From positions 583,168 through 647,167 of the forward strand of contig NW_008705561.1 in the NCBI RefSeq assembly GCF_000186865.1: 64,000 nt of DNA. Reading direction: 5' to 3'. Source of the stretch: Aureococcus anophagefferens (taxonomy: Eukaryota; Sar; Pelagophyceae; Pelagomonadales; Pelagomonadaceae). The position numbers and the translations under genes are program-made. Shown in pieces: positions 16,790 through 26,079 of this stretch; position 1 is the first letter of the stretch, and each line of letters starts with the position of its first letter. A model generated the notes under the pieces. That model made no database searches and was not told the origin of the DNA. It saw only the letters and a list, made by a program, of their open reading frames with translations.

Positions 16790-19700
16790 TGGACACGCTC
16801 ACGCCGACGAAGCGGCGCCACGACGGCAGCGTCGTCGGCGGCGTCCAGCTCTTCGCGCCCGCGCCCGCGCTGCTCGCCGAGCAGCTCGCGAGCGCGAGCC
16901 CGTCCTTCGGGTGCGTCGACGCCCGCGGCTACTGCTGCCTCGGCGTCGGGGGCCTCGCCTGCCTCTGGGAGCTGCGCGCCGACGGGGGCGGCCACCGCAC
17001 CTACGACGTGGGCGGCGTCGGCGGCGTCGACGCCGTCGGCGTCGTCGGCGGGTCCGGCGGCGCGCCGGCGCTCGCGGCGGCGTCGCTCGCGACGGGCCGC
17101 GTCGCCGTGCACGCGCTGACGGGCGCGCCGTCGGGCGCGGGGCCGGCATTGGGCGCCGTGCCCGTCGCCGGCCGCGAGGCCGTGACCTGCTTCGAGTTCG
17201 GCGCCGCGGCCGTACTCGCGGGCACGTCGACGGGCCGCGTCTTCTGGTTCGACGCCGCGGCCGCGAGCTGGCGGCGCCTCGGCGGCGACGCGCTCGCCGA
17301 CGCCGTCGAGGAGGTCGCGGCTTCCGCGGCGTCCGGGCCCGAGCGGGGCCTCGTGCGCCGGTCGCTCGGCGCGCTCGGCGCGCTGGGGTCGCTCTCCGCG
17401 CGCAAGGTCGGCTTGGTCGCGTCGCCCGACGAGGCGCGGGCCGCCTCCGTCGCCGACGACGACGCGGACCGGGGCGTGGGCGCCATGTGCGTGCGCGCCC
17501 TCGACGACGGCTCCGAGGAGCTCGTGGTCTTGCGAGGCGACGGCGTCGTCGTCCGCTGGGCCGTCGGCGACGATCTGGCGAACGCGCGCGTCGCCGCGAT
17601 CCACGAGGCGCGCGCGGACGCGGCCGGGGGCCTCGGCGCGCTCTTCGGCACGCCCGGCGCCGGCGGGGCGTCGGCGACCTGGGCGCCCTGCGGCGCCGCG
17701 GCCGCGCCCCGCGGTTTACCGTTGCTCGCGGCCGTCGAGCGGCGCCGCGGCACGTACCGCGTCGTCGCGCTGGAGTGGGCGTCCGTGTCCGGCGCCGCGG
17801 AGCCGGCGGCGGGCGACCCGCGGCGCGTCGCCCGCGCCGCGCGGCGCTGCGCCCTGGACTCGACGCTCGTCGGCGAGCTGCCCGTCGGCTCCGGCGAGCC
17901 GGCGGTGACGCTCGACGTCGACCTCGACGGCGCGGACGTCCACGGCTGGGTCGCGTGGCCCGCGAACCTGCGCGCGGCGCCGCTGCGCATCGTCGCGCGG
18001 CCGTCGCGCGCCGCCCTGGGCGACGTCGTCGCCGGCGCGGCGCTGGGCGCCGTCCGGAAGCTCGACGACGCGTCGCAGGAGCTCGCGGCGGCCGGCGCGG
18101 CCGTCGCCGTCGCCGCGCCGCCCCACGCGGCGCCGTCGGCCTTCCTCCGCGGGAAGCGGGCCCTGCTCCAGAGCCGGGGGCTCGTGGTCTTGGCGGCGTC
18201 GGGCGACTGCCACGCGTGCCTCGGCCCGCGCGTGGCGGTGGACCACGACCGGCCGCAGCAATCGACGGCGCGCCGCGGCGACGCCGTGGACTGGGCCGCG
18301 CTCGTGGGCGACCTGCGGAGCGCCCTCGGCGACGAGGAGCGGTCCGCCGACGCCCTCGAGGCGCTGGGCGCCGCCGCGCGCGACGCGCCGCCCCCCCAAG
18401 CCGGCCTCTGCGCCGCGGCCGTCGACGCGTCCGCGTCCGTCCTCGCGGAGGCGCCGGCCTGCGGCTTCCACGACGACGACGACGGCGACGACGTCGCGTC
18501 GACGCTCGTGCTGCGCCACGTGGAGCAGCGCAAGGCGACGCACGCGAAGCTGATCCTCGCGCTCGCGGACGCGGGCAAGTGTTTAGACGCCGCGGCCGTC
18601 GACGCCTTGGCCGACGGCGCGGCCTTCGCCGAGGCCGCCGTCGCCGCCGCGCGGCTCCACGCGCGCATGCTCCAGACGCCGGACATGGCCGCGGCCGGCG
18701 ACCTCGTGTCCAAGGCCTGCGGCGACGCCGTCGCGCGCCGCGGCGACGACGCCGCGCGGCGCCGCGCGGGCCTGAGCGTGCTCGACGCCTTCTACGGCGC
18801 CGCGCCCGCCGAGTCCCTCGCGGGCCTCATCGGCGCGCTGGGCGCCGCGCGGACGCTCGAGGACGGCGCGGCCAAGGCCCGCGTCGCCGTGCACGCGGCG
18901 ACGGCCGCGCGCGCGGCCGTCGCCGCCGGCGCGGCCGCGTACGGCGACGCGCTCGCGGCGCTCGGCGGCGGCGGCGCGCGCGACGCCGTCTGGCGCGGCG
19001 GCGGCCCGGCCTGCCGCGCGGCGCTCGGCGGGCTGCGCGACCTCGCGTTCGACCCGAGCGGCGGGCTCGCGGCCGCGCGCGACGCGCGGGCCGTCGCCCT
19101 CGAGCTCGCCGAGCTCCTCGTCGGCGGCACCGCGGGCGCCGAGGGCGACGGCGCGCTGGTCGTGACCAGCGTCCTGTGTTTGAGAGATTCGAGAGATTTC
19201 GGGTGGGAACGTCCAGCATCCGTGACGATTTTTGAGAGATTCGAGAAATTTCGAGTGGGAACACGATGAAAATCGTTACCGACGTTCTACGTAGGTCGTG
19301 ACCGCGCTCTGTGCGGCCGCGGACGCGACGACGCGCGACCGCGTGGCCAAGCAGCCGCACATGTCCAAGGCGCAGGTGGCGAACGTTTGGGTCGCCGACG
19401 CGTCGCCGGCGCTGGCGGCGGCCGAGGCCACGGGCGAGTCGGCGCTCGTCGTGGACGTGTGTCTGCGTGCGGACGACGTCGCTCACCTCGGGGCGGAGGC
19501 GGTCGAGTCGCGGTCCGCGATCGACGTCTTCCTTCGGGATCCTTTGCCCGGCGTCGCGTCCAAGGAGAATCTGCCGGCGAAGGGGGATGTTGGTGGTCAC
19601 TTCCTCGGTGGCGAACAGCGTCCTCTGGGCGTGACGAGTTTCGAGAGCTTTTGACCGGGAAGACGAAGAAAGATCGTTACCGACGCACTTTTAGGCGGCC

Positions 19701-21027
19701 GCGACGCTGCGACGCACGACGGCGGCTTTCAGACGAGCTTCATGGCCGGACGGGCCCGTTTGGCCAAGGCAATGGCGGGCGATGCGGTCTTCGCGGACGT
19801 CGCAATCAGGCGGTTGATGAATCGCAGCCTGTTCGTCTTCCGCGTCCGCGCCTTTTTTTCGCGCGCGACCCGCCGCCGACACAGGTTCGCGGACGTCGCG
19901 GAGCTCGGGCGCCTCTGTCCGGGGCCGTATTCTGCCATCCTCGCGGAGTTCAAGACGAAGACGGGGCAGCCGCACGCGCTCGAGTGGATCAAGCTCGTCG
20001 AGGACGAGGACTTCTCCGCCGCGTCCGACTCGCTCCAGGCGCTCACCGTGGGCTCCGACAATGCGCCGTCGAACAAGACGCTCGTCTTCCGCGTCCGCGC
20101 CTTTTTTCGCGCGTGACCCGCCGCCGACACAGGTTGAATTCGATCGCGCGGGTCTGCCTGCACCTCGCGGAGCCGCCGGACGCGCCGAAGACCCAGTCTC
20201 TGATCGCGGTTCTCCTGAAGAACAAGCAGGCGGTCTACGTCGCGCACCAGAGCGGCCTGGACATCACGAAGCACTACGACGACGTCACGGGTCTGGCGCT
20301 CAAGGCGCTCGCGGAGGGCTTGGGCGACGCCGACGAGCTGCTCGACGCGTTCTTCACGGCGCTCCACCTCGACGCGCCCGAGGAAGAGGTGCGAAAGGCG
20401 TTGGCGGCGCGGGCGTGGGCGTACGCGTTCGCGTGCGAAGGCGACGAGGCCGTGTGGCGGAGCGCGCTCGACGGCGCGGCGATCGCGCTGCCCGACGCGT
20501 GCAAGGCGACGTACTACTACCGCTGCGCGTCTCGCCCAGGGTCCTATTGCCGTGACGATTTTCGAGAGATTTGGGGTGGGAAAACAACGAGGAATCGTCA
20601 CCGTCATGCTTGGTAGGTCCCGCCAGGCCTGGTCGAAGCTCAACGGCATCAACACGCGCGACTGCTGGGTCGACGAGGCGGCGCTCGCGGCCGCGCTCGC
20701 CGAGACCAGCGTCGAGCGACAGGAGTGTTTTTTCGCGTGAATTTCGCCTGAAGGTGTGAAGAAATCCGACCCCGTCGCACTTGGTAGGCCGAGACGCGGC
20801 CCGCGCCGCTCGCGTCGCTGCCGGACGCGAAGCGCCTCGCGACGTTCCTCGTCAACGCCGCCAAGGTCGCCGCGGACATGCAGCGGCCGCGCTACGACGA
20901 CCTCCTCCGCCGCAAGGCCATCGTGCACCCGGCCTACGTCGTCCCGCCCTACGCGCCGCACTACGTCCCGCCGCCGCCCACGACGCCGCCGCCCCTCTTC
21001 GAGACGGGCCTGAAGCCTGAGGTTTAA
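16789..21027 (+). CDS. Nup133/Nup155-like nucleoporin, seven exons with introner-type introns
   Basis: The proposed exons are 16789-19158, 19295-19607, 19695-19830, 19885-20079, 20133-20540, 20617-20710 and 20788-21027. They sum to 1251 codons in one frame. The N-terminal third has beta-propeller-like repeats (CLGVGGLACLWELRAD, VLAGTSTGRVFWFD). The rest is an alpha-solenoid, including LRHVEQRKATHAKLILAL, which resembles the Nup133 C-terminal family. The late part has LAEFKTKTGQPHALEWIKLV and YDDLLRRKAIVHPAYVV. Such proteins form the Y-complex scaffold of the nuclear pore. Exon joins were chosen by GT/GC-AG sites, matching phase and flanking duplications; each join restores a continuous helical protein. 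The family call is moderate and needs a profile search. All introns lie in the 3' third, while the first 2.37 kb is uninterrupted. Confidence 0.65.
19159..19294 (+). mobile_element. Introner-type intron 1 of the nucleoporin-like gene (composite)
   Basis: This is a 136-base intron. A 10-bp duplication GGTCGTGACC flanks it (19158-19167 and 19294-19303) and supplies the donor GTCGTG; the acceptor is TACGTAG. Inside, the motif TTTGAGAGATTCGAGARATTT occurs twice in tandem. The second copy carries the element's GTGACGATTT left repeat and the AAATCGTTAC right repeat. It looks like one introner with a partial internal copy or a nested insertion. Confidence 0.75.
19608..19694 (+). mobile_element. Introner-type intron 2 of the nucleoporin-like gene
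   Basis: This is an 87-base phase-1 intron with donor GTGGCG and acceptor CTTTTAG. It contains the family core (AGCGTCCTCTGGGCGTGACG, TTTCGAGAG, GATCGTTACCGACG) seen in introns 1 and 5 and in the PrmA gene. The flanking duplication is diverged (GGTGGCGAAC versus GGCGGCCGCGAC). Removing it joins HFLG to GRDAATHDGG in frame. Confidence 0.7.
19831..19884 (+). mobile_element. Introner-type intron 3, second sequence family
   Basis: This is a 54-base phase-2 intron flanked by a GTTCG duplication that also forms the donor GTTCGT. It shares about 50 nearly identical bases with the intron at 20080-20132: TCGTCTTCCGCGTCCGCGCC, a T-tract, then CCGCCGCCGACACAG. Confidence 0.75.
20080..20132 (+). mobile_element. 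Introner-type intron 4, GC-AG splice sites
   Basis: This is a near-identical sister of intron 3, but its donor reads GCTCGTC where the sister has GTTCGTC. Only the GC donor keeps the frame (NKT joined to LNSIARVCLHLAE). The next GT, two bases on, would shift it. This makes it a likely non-canonical GC-AG intron. Confidence 0.65.
20541..20616 (+). mobile_element. Introner-type intron 5 with clear inverted repeats
   Basis: This is a 76-base phase-2 intron. The GGTCC duplication flanks it, the donor is GTCCTA and the acceptor TTGGTAG. Near its ends are GTGACGATTT and the inverse AATCGTCAC. It is the cleanest copy of the GTGACGATTT family in the window. Confidence 0.78.
20711..20787 (+). mobile_element. 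Introner-type intron 6
   Basis: This is a 77-base phase-0 intron with donor GTCGAG and acceptor TTGGTAG. The 8-bp duplication GCCGAGAC lies at 20698-20705 and 20788-20795. Both copies stay in the exons here, so the protein reads AETS then AETRP. The core is more diverged than in introns 1, 2 and 5. Confidence 0.65.
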
Positions 21028-21091
21028 GAAGTCGAAGCGGCCCTCTCTCTTTTCCGAGGTTTAGGAAGTCGAAGCGGCTTTCTCTTCTGCC
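21019..21091. repeat. 37-bp imperfect tandem repeat spanning the nucleoporin stop codon
   Basis: Two units (21019-21055, 21056-21091) begin GAGGTTTAAGAAGTCGAAGC and GAGGTTTAGGAAGTCGAAGC. The first unit contains the stop codon (GAG GTT TAA). Pyrimidine runs end both units. Confidence 0.7.
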
Positions 21092-21225
21092 GACGCACAT
21101 CCTCCATCTCGGACTTAATCTCATCCCTCGGGGAAACTTGAACATCAAATTGAAGTTGCAACAGTGATTCTCGATGAGCTGCGTCCTGCTGTAGCGCACC
21201 GGTGCTCCGCTCGTCGACCTTGCCA

Positions 21226-22782
21226 ATGCCGATGCTTGCGCTCGCTCGCTCATCGGGTCGCGTCGCGCGCGCGCCGATGCTCGCGCGCGGCCACTCGTCG
21301 ACGCTCGCGCGCTCTCGAGGGGCATCGATGCTGCTGAGCCGCTCATCGACGACGCAACCGATGCTCGCGCGCGGCCGCTCGTCGCGGCGCGTCGCATTGG
21401 TGCGACCGCTGGCGAGCGGCCCCACGGTCGCCGACGGCGTGCTGAAATCCGTGCCCGTCGCTTTGACGACGCTCGACTACGTGGGCACCGTCGCGTTCGC
21501 CGCGTCGGGCACGATGGTCGCGGGCCAGGCGGGCATGGACGTGCTGGGCTGTTGTTTCGTCGGTACGGTGACGTCCCTCGGCGGCGGGACGATCCGCGAC
21601 CTGCTGCTGGGCCGGACGCCCGTGTTCTGGTTCAAGGACACGAGCTACCTGCTGTTGTGCCTCGGCACGGCACTCGCGACGTTCTTCGCGCGCGACTCGC
21701 TCGAGGAGGCGGGCTTGCTCGACGACGAGGTCTTGTGGTGGGGCGACACGCTCGGCATCGGCGCGTTCAGCGTCGTCGGCGCGCAGGCCGCCGCGGGCGT
21801 CGGCATGCATCCCGTCGTGACGGCGCTGTGCGGCATGTTCACGGCGACGTGCGGCGGTTTGGTGCGCGATGTGCTCTGCCGGCGCCAGCCGCGGCTGCTG
21901 TACAGCCCGAAAGCCGAGGCGCCGGCGGCGGCCGGCACGCTCTACGCGCCCGCGGCGCTCGCCGGCGCGTCGCTCTTCACGCTGCTGAGCCGCGTCGGCG
22001 CGCCGGCGCCCGCGGCGGTCGCGCTTGGCGGCGCCTGCACGGTCGCGGTGCGTCTGTATGGCAGCGTCTTCAACGTCAAATTGCCGACGTACGTGCTCGC
22101 GGACGACGCGCCGGCGCCGCGCCTCGACCCCGTTGACGCTCATCTGTTCGTCACGGCGTATGCGCCGGACCGCATCGGCCACGTCGCCGCGCTCACCAAA
22201 TGCCTCGCCGACGCGCGCGCGAACATCTCGGCCTCGAAGATCCTGACCATCGGCGACGACCTCGCCTTCATGATGGTCGTTTCGGCTCCGCATGCCGCGC
22301 GCGGCGACCTCGCGGAGCGGGTCAAGGCGGCCGGCCGGGAGAAGGGCATGGTCGTGCAGACGCATGACATAACGCCGTCCCAGGCCGCGCGCGCCGCGTC
22401 GAAGCAGAGCGCGCCGCAGTTCACGGCTCGCGTTTCCTTGATCGGCCCGGATTCGCCAGGACTGGTGCACAACCTTACGGCGCTCCTCCGCGACCACGGC
22501 TTGAACATCACGGCGCTCGACAGTCGCGTTTTCGAGAGATCACGCCTGGGCCGCCGCGACACGCCCGCGGACGAGACCGCCCGCAGCCTCGCGCACCGAA
22601 AAGCGACGGACATCTTCGACCTCGCCGCCGTCGTCACGGCTGACACGCGGCCGAAGCCCACCCTCCACGCCGACGCCGCGCGCCTCAAGGAGACGTTCCA
22701 CCTCGACGTCCTCGACATCCGCTTCGAGGACGACACGGCGGTCGCCGAGGAGGGAGGGAAGCGGCGCGCGGCGAAGCGATAA
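21226..22782 (+). CDS. UPF0126/TRIC-type glycine transporter fused to two ACT domains
   Basis: This is a 518-residue protein. An arginine/serine-rich leader without acidic residues (to about residue 60) suggests a mitochondrial presequence. It contains a duplicated MLARG(H/R)SS block. Residues about 80-290 hold two UPF0126 (Gly_transporter) repeats, with the signatures GGGTIRDLLLGRTPVFW and GGLVRDVLC and seven or so membrane helices. Two ACT domains of the GcvR type follow (FVTAYAPDRIGHVAALTKCL and VSLIGPDSPGLVHNLTALL). Bacterial UPF0126 proteins are reported glycine transporters, and GcvR ACT pairs sense glycine for the glycine-cleavage system. The fusion would thus link transport to sensing, which is inference. 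The GTG at 21202 upstream is not taken as start. A 30-residue insertion sits in the second ACT domain. A separate double-ACT gene follows. Confidence 0.82.
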   Translation: MPMLALARSSGRVARAPMLARGHSSTLARSRGASMLLSRSSTTQPMLARGRSSRRVALVRPLASGPTVADGVLKSVPVALTTLDYVGTVAFAASGTMVAGQAGMDVLGCCFVGTVTSLGGGTIRDLLLGRTPVFWFKDTSYLLLCLGTALATFFARDSLEEAGLLDDEVLWWGDTLGIGAFSVVGAQAAAGVGMHPVVTALCGMFTATCGGLVRDVLCRRQPRLLYSPKAEAPAAAGTLYAPAALAGASLFTLLSRVGAPAPAAVALGGACTVAVRLYGSVFNVKLPTYVLADDAPAPRLDPVDAHLFVTAYAPDRIGHVAALTKCLADARANISASKILTIGDDLAFMMVVSAPHAARGDLAERVKAAGREKGMVVQTHDITPSQAARAASKQSAPQFTARVSLIGPDSPGLVHNLTALLRDHGLNITALDSRVFERSRLGRRDTPADETARSLAHRKATDIFDLAAVVTADTRPKPTLHADAARLKETFHLDVLDIRFEDDTAVAEEGGKRRAAKR

Positions 22783-22940
22783 GGTAAAAGCGCGACTTTC
22801 GCGCGACTTGCGGCGCGGTCGACGCGCTCGTGACACGGGGACGCCTAAGTGCGCGGCAAGTGCAACCAAGATGCGCACCCCTTCACCTTGAAGAGGAGGC
22901 TCTAACGAGCCGCTTCGGGTTCTGAGCACCCTGCGCTCGG

Positions 22941-23193
22941 CTCGTGCAACCCGTTAGTCCGTTAGGGCGTTATTGGCCTCGGACGGTCGCCCGCTAACGG
23001 GCGTTAGGTCGTTATTGGCTTTTTAAGGATCGGGTGGCTGGGTGTTATGGGTGTTATCGAGAATTTTCGCCAGGGTGTTATTGATTTTGAAAAATCGAGT
23101 GGCTGCCATCGGCAGGGTGTTATTAGTGTTATTTGATTGGCTAGCTAGGGTGTTATCGCGTTATTGCTAACTAGCTGTAACGGGTTGCACGAG
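22941..23193. mobile_element. 253-bp MITE-like element with 16-bp perfect terminal inverted repeats
   Basis: CTCGTGCAACCCGTTA at 22941-22956 is exactly inverted at 23178-23193. The interior is AT-richer than the neighbours and full of short GTTATTGGC and GGGTGTTAT repeats. It has no coding potential. It ends 31 bp before the start of the double-ACT gene, so it lies in that gene's promoter or leader. No clear target-site duplication was seen. Confidence 0.7.
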
Positions 23194-23223
23194 TCGACTG
23201 CGCCCGCCGCTGCCAACTGCACC

Positions 23224-23826
23224 ATGCTCGCCGCCAAGACCCTCGTCCGCCACGCTCGCGTGCTCAGCGCGCAGCGCGTCGCGCCCATGAGCTCGCTCGT
23301 CCTCTCGATCGTCGGCCCGGACCGCACCGGTCTCGTGTCCGAGGTGACGCAGATCGTCGCCGGCCGCGGCGGCAACGTCACGGAGAGCCACTCGTTCAAC
23401 ATCGGGCCCGTGTACTCGATGGCGATGATGGTCGACGTCGGCGCGGACCAGCACTCGGAGCTCGTCGCGGCCGTCACGGCCGCGGTCCCGTCGTACGCCG
23501 TCTCCGCGCACGACGGCTCCGCGGACGTCGAGGCCGCCTCGTCGTTCGCCGCCGCCGTCGAGGTGTCCTGCGCCGACGGCGTCGGCCTCATCGCCAAGGT
23601 CACGGAGTTCATCGCCGAGTCGGGCCTCTCCCTGTCCAAGCTCTCGACGAAGTCCGAGGGCGCGCCCCACGGCGGCGCGCAGCTCTTCTCCCTCAAGGGC
23701 GTCATGCTCTCGTCGGGCCCCGTCGACGAGGACAAGCTCGCCCAGGGCTTCCGGGACCTCGAGAACGAGATGGGCCTCGCCATCGAATACTGCAAATACG
23801 ACGACGACGTCAAGATCGCCGCGTGA
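23224..23826 (+). CDS. Double ACT-domain protein, GcvR-like, probably mitochondrial
   Basis: This is a 200-residue protein made of two ACT domains: SLVLSIVGPDRTGLVSEVTQ and AAVEVSCADGVGLIAKVTEF. This is the architecture of the glycine-cleavage regulator GcvR. A short basic leader (MLAAKTLVRHARVLSAQRVA) fits mitochondrial import, where the glycine-cleavage complex works in eukaryotes. ACT domains bind amino acids at dimer interfaces. Its position right after the transporter-ACT fusion suggests related ligand sensing or an old duplication of the ACT pair. No DNA-binding part is present. The start is the first ATG downstream of the MITE-like element; earlier in-frame codons only offer TTG or GTG. 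Confidence 0.82.
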   Translation: MLAAKTLVRHARVLSAQRVAPMSSLVLSIVGPDRTGLVSEVTQIVAGRGGNVTESHSFNIGPVYSMAMMVDVGADQHSELVAAVTAAVPSYAVSAHDGSADVEAASSFAAAVEVSCADGVGLIAKVTEFIAESGLSLSKLSTKSEGAPHGGAQLFSLKGVMLSSGPVDEDKLAQGFRDLENEMGLAIEYCKYDDDVKIAA

Positions 23827-23896
23827 ACCGCGGCAAGAACCGGGCGCTACCGCCGAGAACGTAAGAGACGCGACTCTGAAGACTCCCTTACGCCGC

Positions 23897-26079
23897 CTAC
23901 GGCCCCACGCGCGAGTACTTCCTCGGCGGCGGCTCCGGGCCGTGGTAGACCTCGGGCTGCCAGCGGTCGTTCTCGCGCACGGCGACCGGGTCCGGCGCGC
24001 GGCGCGGCGGCGCGTCGAGGCGCGCTTTGAGCTTCGCGGCGTGGTCGTCGTAGATCGCGCGGCGGCGCTCCGGCGCGACGGCGTCGAAGGCGCTGTGGCG
24101 CGCGAGGTCGCGCTCGAGGTCCTCGAAGGGGTCCGCGAGGTGCTCGCGCCGGTAGACGTAGTCCCGCAACAGGTCGCGGAAGCGGTCCTCGCGCCGCAGG
24201 CGGCGCCGCTCGTCCTCGGCGCCGTCGGACCGCGCGCGATCCCTCAGGTCCTCGAAGACCACCGCGACGTTCGGCCGCCGCAGCCGCAGCGCGGCGTCGA
24301 GCGTCCACTCGTCCTCGGACCGCGACCGCGCGCGGCGGTCGTCGCGGTCGCGGTCGCGGTCGCCGCCGCCGCGCGCCTCGGCGTCGCGGAGGTGCGCGAG
24401 CCAGCCCTCGAGCGTCGCGGCCTCGGCGAAGTCGAAGCCCGCGGACAGCGCGCGCAATCGCCGCTTGTCCGCGCGGCTCTCGCGGTCGAAGGCGTTCCGC
24501 GCGTCGTCGTAGACCGCCCCGAGCACCTCCGGCAAGCCCAGGCGGCTCGCGGCGTCGGCCATGGCCTTGCGCACGCCCGCGACGACCTCGCGGCGGCTCC
24601 GGGGCTTGGCCGCGCCCTCGTCGACCTCGCCCTCGTCGCGCTCCGCGGCCGCGCCGAGCTGGCCGCCGACCATGGCCTGGACGGCCATGAGGCCGCCCTC
24701 GGCGAACTGGGCCAGCGTCTCGTCGAGGTCGCGGAAGGGCGTCGACGGCGGCAGGAGCCCCGCGCGCATCGCGTCGAGCGCCTGTGTGGAAATCAAATCT
24801 CCAACCCGACTTCAATGTGCGCGTATTCGAATGTTTCGACACAAGCTCTTCGGCTGTGCTTCGAGAACTCGACGAGAGCAATCGACTCGTTCCAAATATC
24901 AGCCGAATCGACTTCGATTTGACCGAGCTAGAGAATTTCAAAGTTTGGTCGGGACGTCCCAAACCAGTGGTTGATTTCCACACAGCCAAGCGCCGCGTCG
25001 AAGAACGCGTCGCGGAGAGCGTCGTCGCGGCGCCGCACGCTCTCGCGGCAGTCCGCCACGAAGGCCGCGTACTCGCGCCGCCGGTCCTCCATGGCGCCCA
25101 GCGCCTCGAAGCGCGCGTCGTCCCGCAAAGCCTCCGCGACCTCGGCGAAGGGGGTCCTACCGAAGACGGACACGAGCAGCGCCGCGCCGTCGTCCTCGTG
25201 GCTCGCCGCGGGGTGGCGCTTCGCGTGGTCCGCCAGGCACGCCCGGAAGCCGTCCAACGCGTCGCGCCGCCGCGCCTCGGCCTCCGCTCTTTCCTTCTTC
25301 GCGAGCTCGCCGACGAAATCCGCGAAGAGCTCGGCCCGCTCGCGCGAGTTGCCGACGGCCGTGTAGCGCTCGTCGCAGGTCGCCGCGAGGATCTCGTCGG
25401 CCTCGGCCCAGCGCAGGCGCGCCGTGATCTCCGGCGTCTCCGCCAGCAGCCGCAGGAAGCCGGACCGCGCCTCGCGGCCGCGCTTCCGGGACGCCTCGCG
25501 CTCCCACTTCGCGCGCTGCGTCTGGTACTCCGCGAAGGCCTGCTTCCGCTCGCCGGGGCTCCTCAGCCGGAGGAACGCGGCGTCGTCGCCGTGGAGGTTG
25601 GCCATCTCGCCGTACTTGGTCTTGGACGCGACGCCCTTGCTGGCGAGCATGTCCTTGAAGGCCCTCGCGGCGGCCTTGGCGTCGTAGGGGCCCTCGGGCG
25701 CCGCGGGCCGCGGCGGCGACGCCGGCCGCGCCGCCGGCGGCGCTTCGACGTCCATGGCGACCTCCGGCGCCGGCGCCGGCGCCGCCGGCGCGGCCGCCGC
25801 CGCGGCGGGCGCCGCGGCGGCCGCGGCCCGCTCCGCGGCGGCCGACGCCGCGTTCGCCGCGATCGCCGCCATGGCCTTCTCGCGCGCCTCCTTGTAGGCC
25901 GGCGGCTCCTCCCAGACGGACTGGATGCCGTCGCTCCAGTACTTCTTGCCCTCCGGCGTCGCGTACTCGCGCCAGGCGCCCGGCTGCGTCGACGGCGCCG
26001 CGGGCACCTGGGGCACGGCCATGAAGCCGTAGGCGCCGTAGCCGGCAGCGGGCGCGCCGCCGGGGTACTGCGGCCACAT
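23897..26079 (-). CDS. PRP40: Prp40-like U1 snRNP splicing factor (WW + FF domains), two exons
   Basis: The exons are 26079-24982 and 24781-23897, giving 660 residues. One WW domain lies near residue 35 (WREYATPEGKKYWSDGIQSVW), followed by an Ala/Pro-rich linker. FF domains start near residue 135 (AFKDMLASKGVASKTKYGEM) with the typical FF pattern, then several more charged helical FF-like repeats, for example TPFAEVAEALRDDARFEALG. The tail has RD dipeptides and ends PPPRKYSRVGP. Prp40 bridges the 5' splice-site-bound U1 snRNP to branch-point factors. Yeast Prp40 has two WW domains; here only one is visible. The single 200-base intron is itself a TIR element. Joining FFDAALGC to ALDAMRAGLL keeps phase 0. 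Confidence 0.8.
24782..24985 (-). mobile_element. TIR element acting as the Prp40 intron
   Basis: Perfect 15-bp inverted ends (CTGTGTGGAAATCAA and its inverse) bound a 204-bp AT-rich segment. The flanks share GCGCTTGG/GCGCTCGA, a likely diverged 8-bp target duplication. The intron proper is 24981-24782: the donor GTGGAA and the acceptor CACACAG both come from the inverted repeats. It differs in sequence from the other introner families here. Confidence 0.72.

Noticed and set aside
15637..19269. Single 1210-codon frame covering the sulfotransferase and the nucleoporin-like gene
   Set aside because: The first 384 codons are antisense to the sulfotransferase and start without ATG. Only the part from 16789 reads as protein.
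24784..25000. Two separate genes instead of one split Prp40
   Set aside because: The break coincides with a TIR element carrying both splice sites, and phase-0 joining restores one WW/FF protein.
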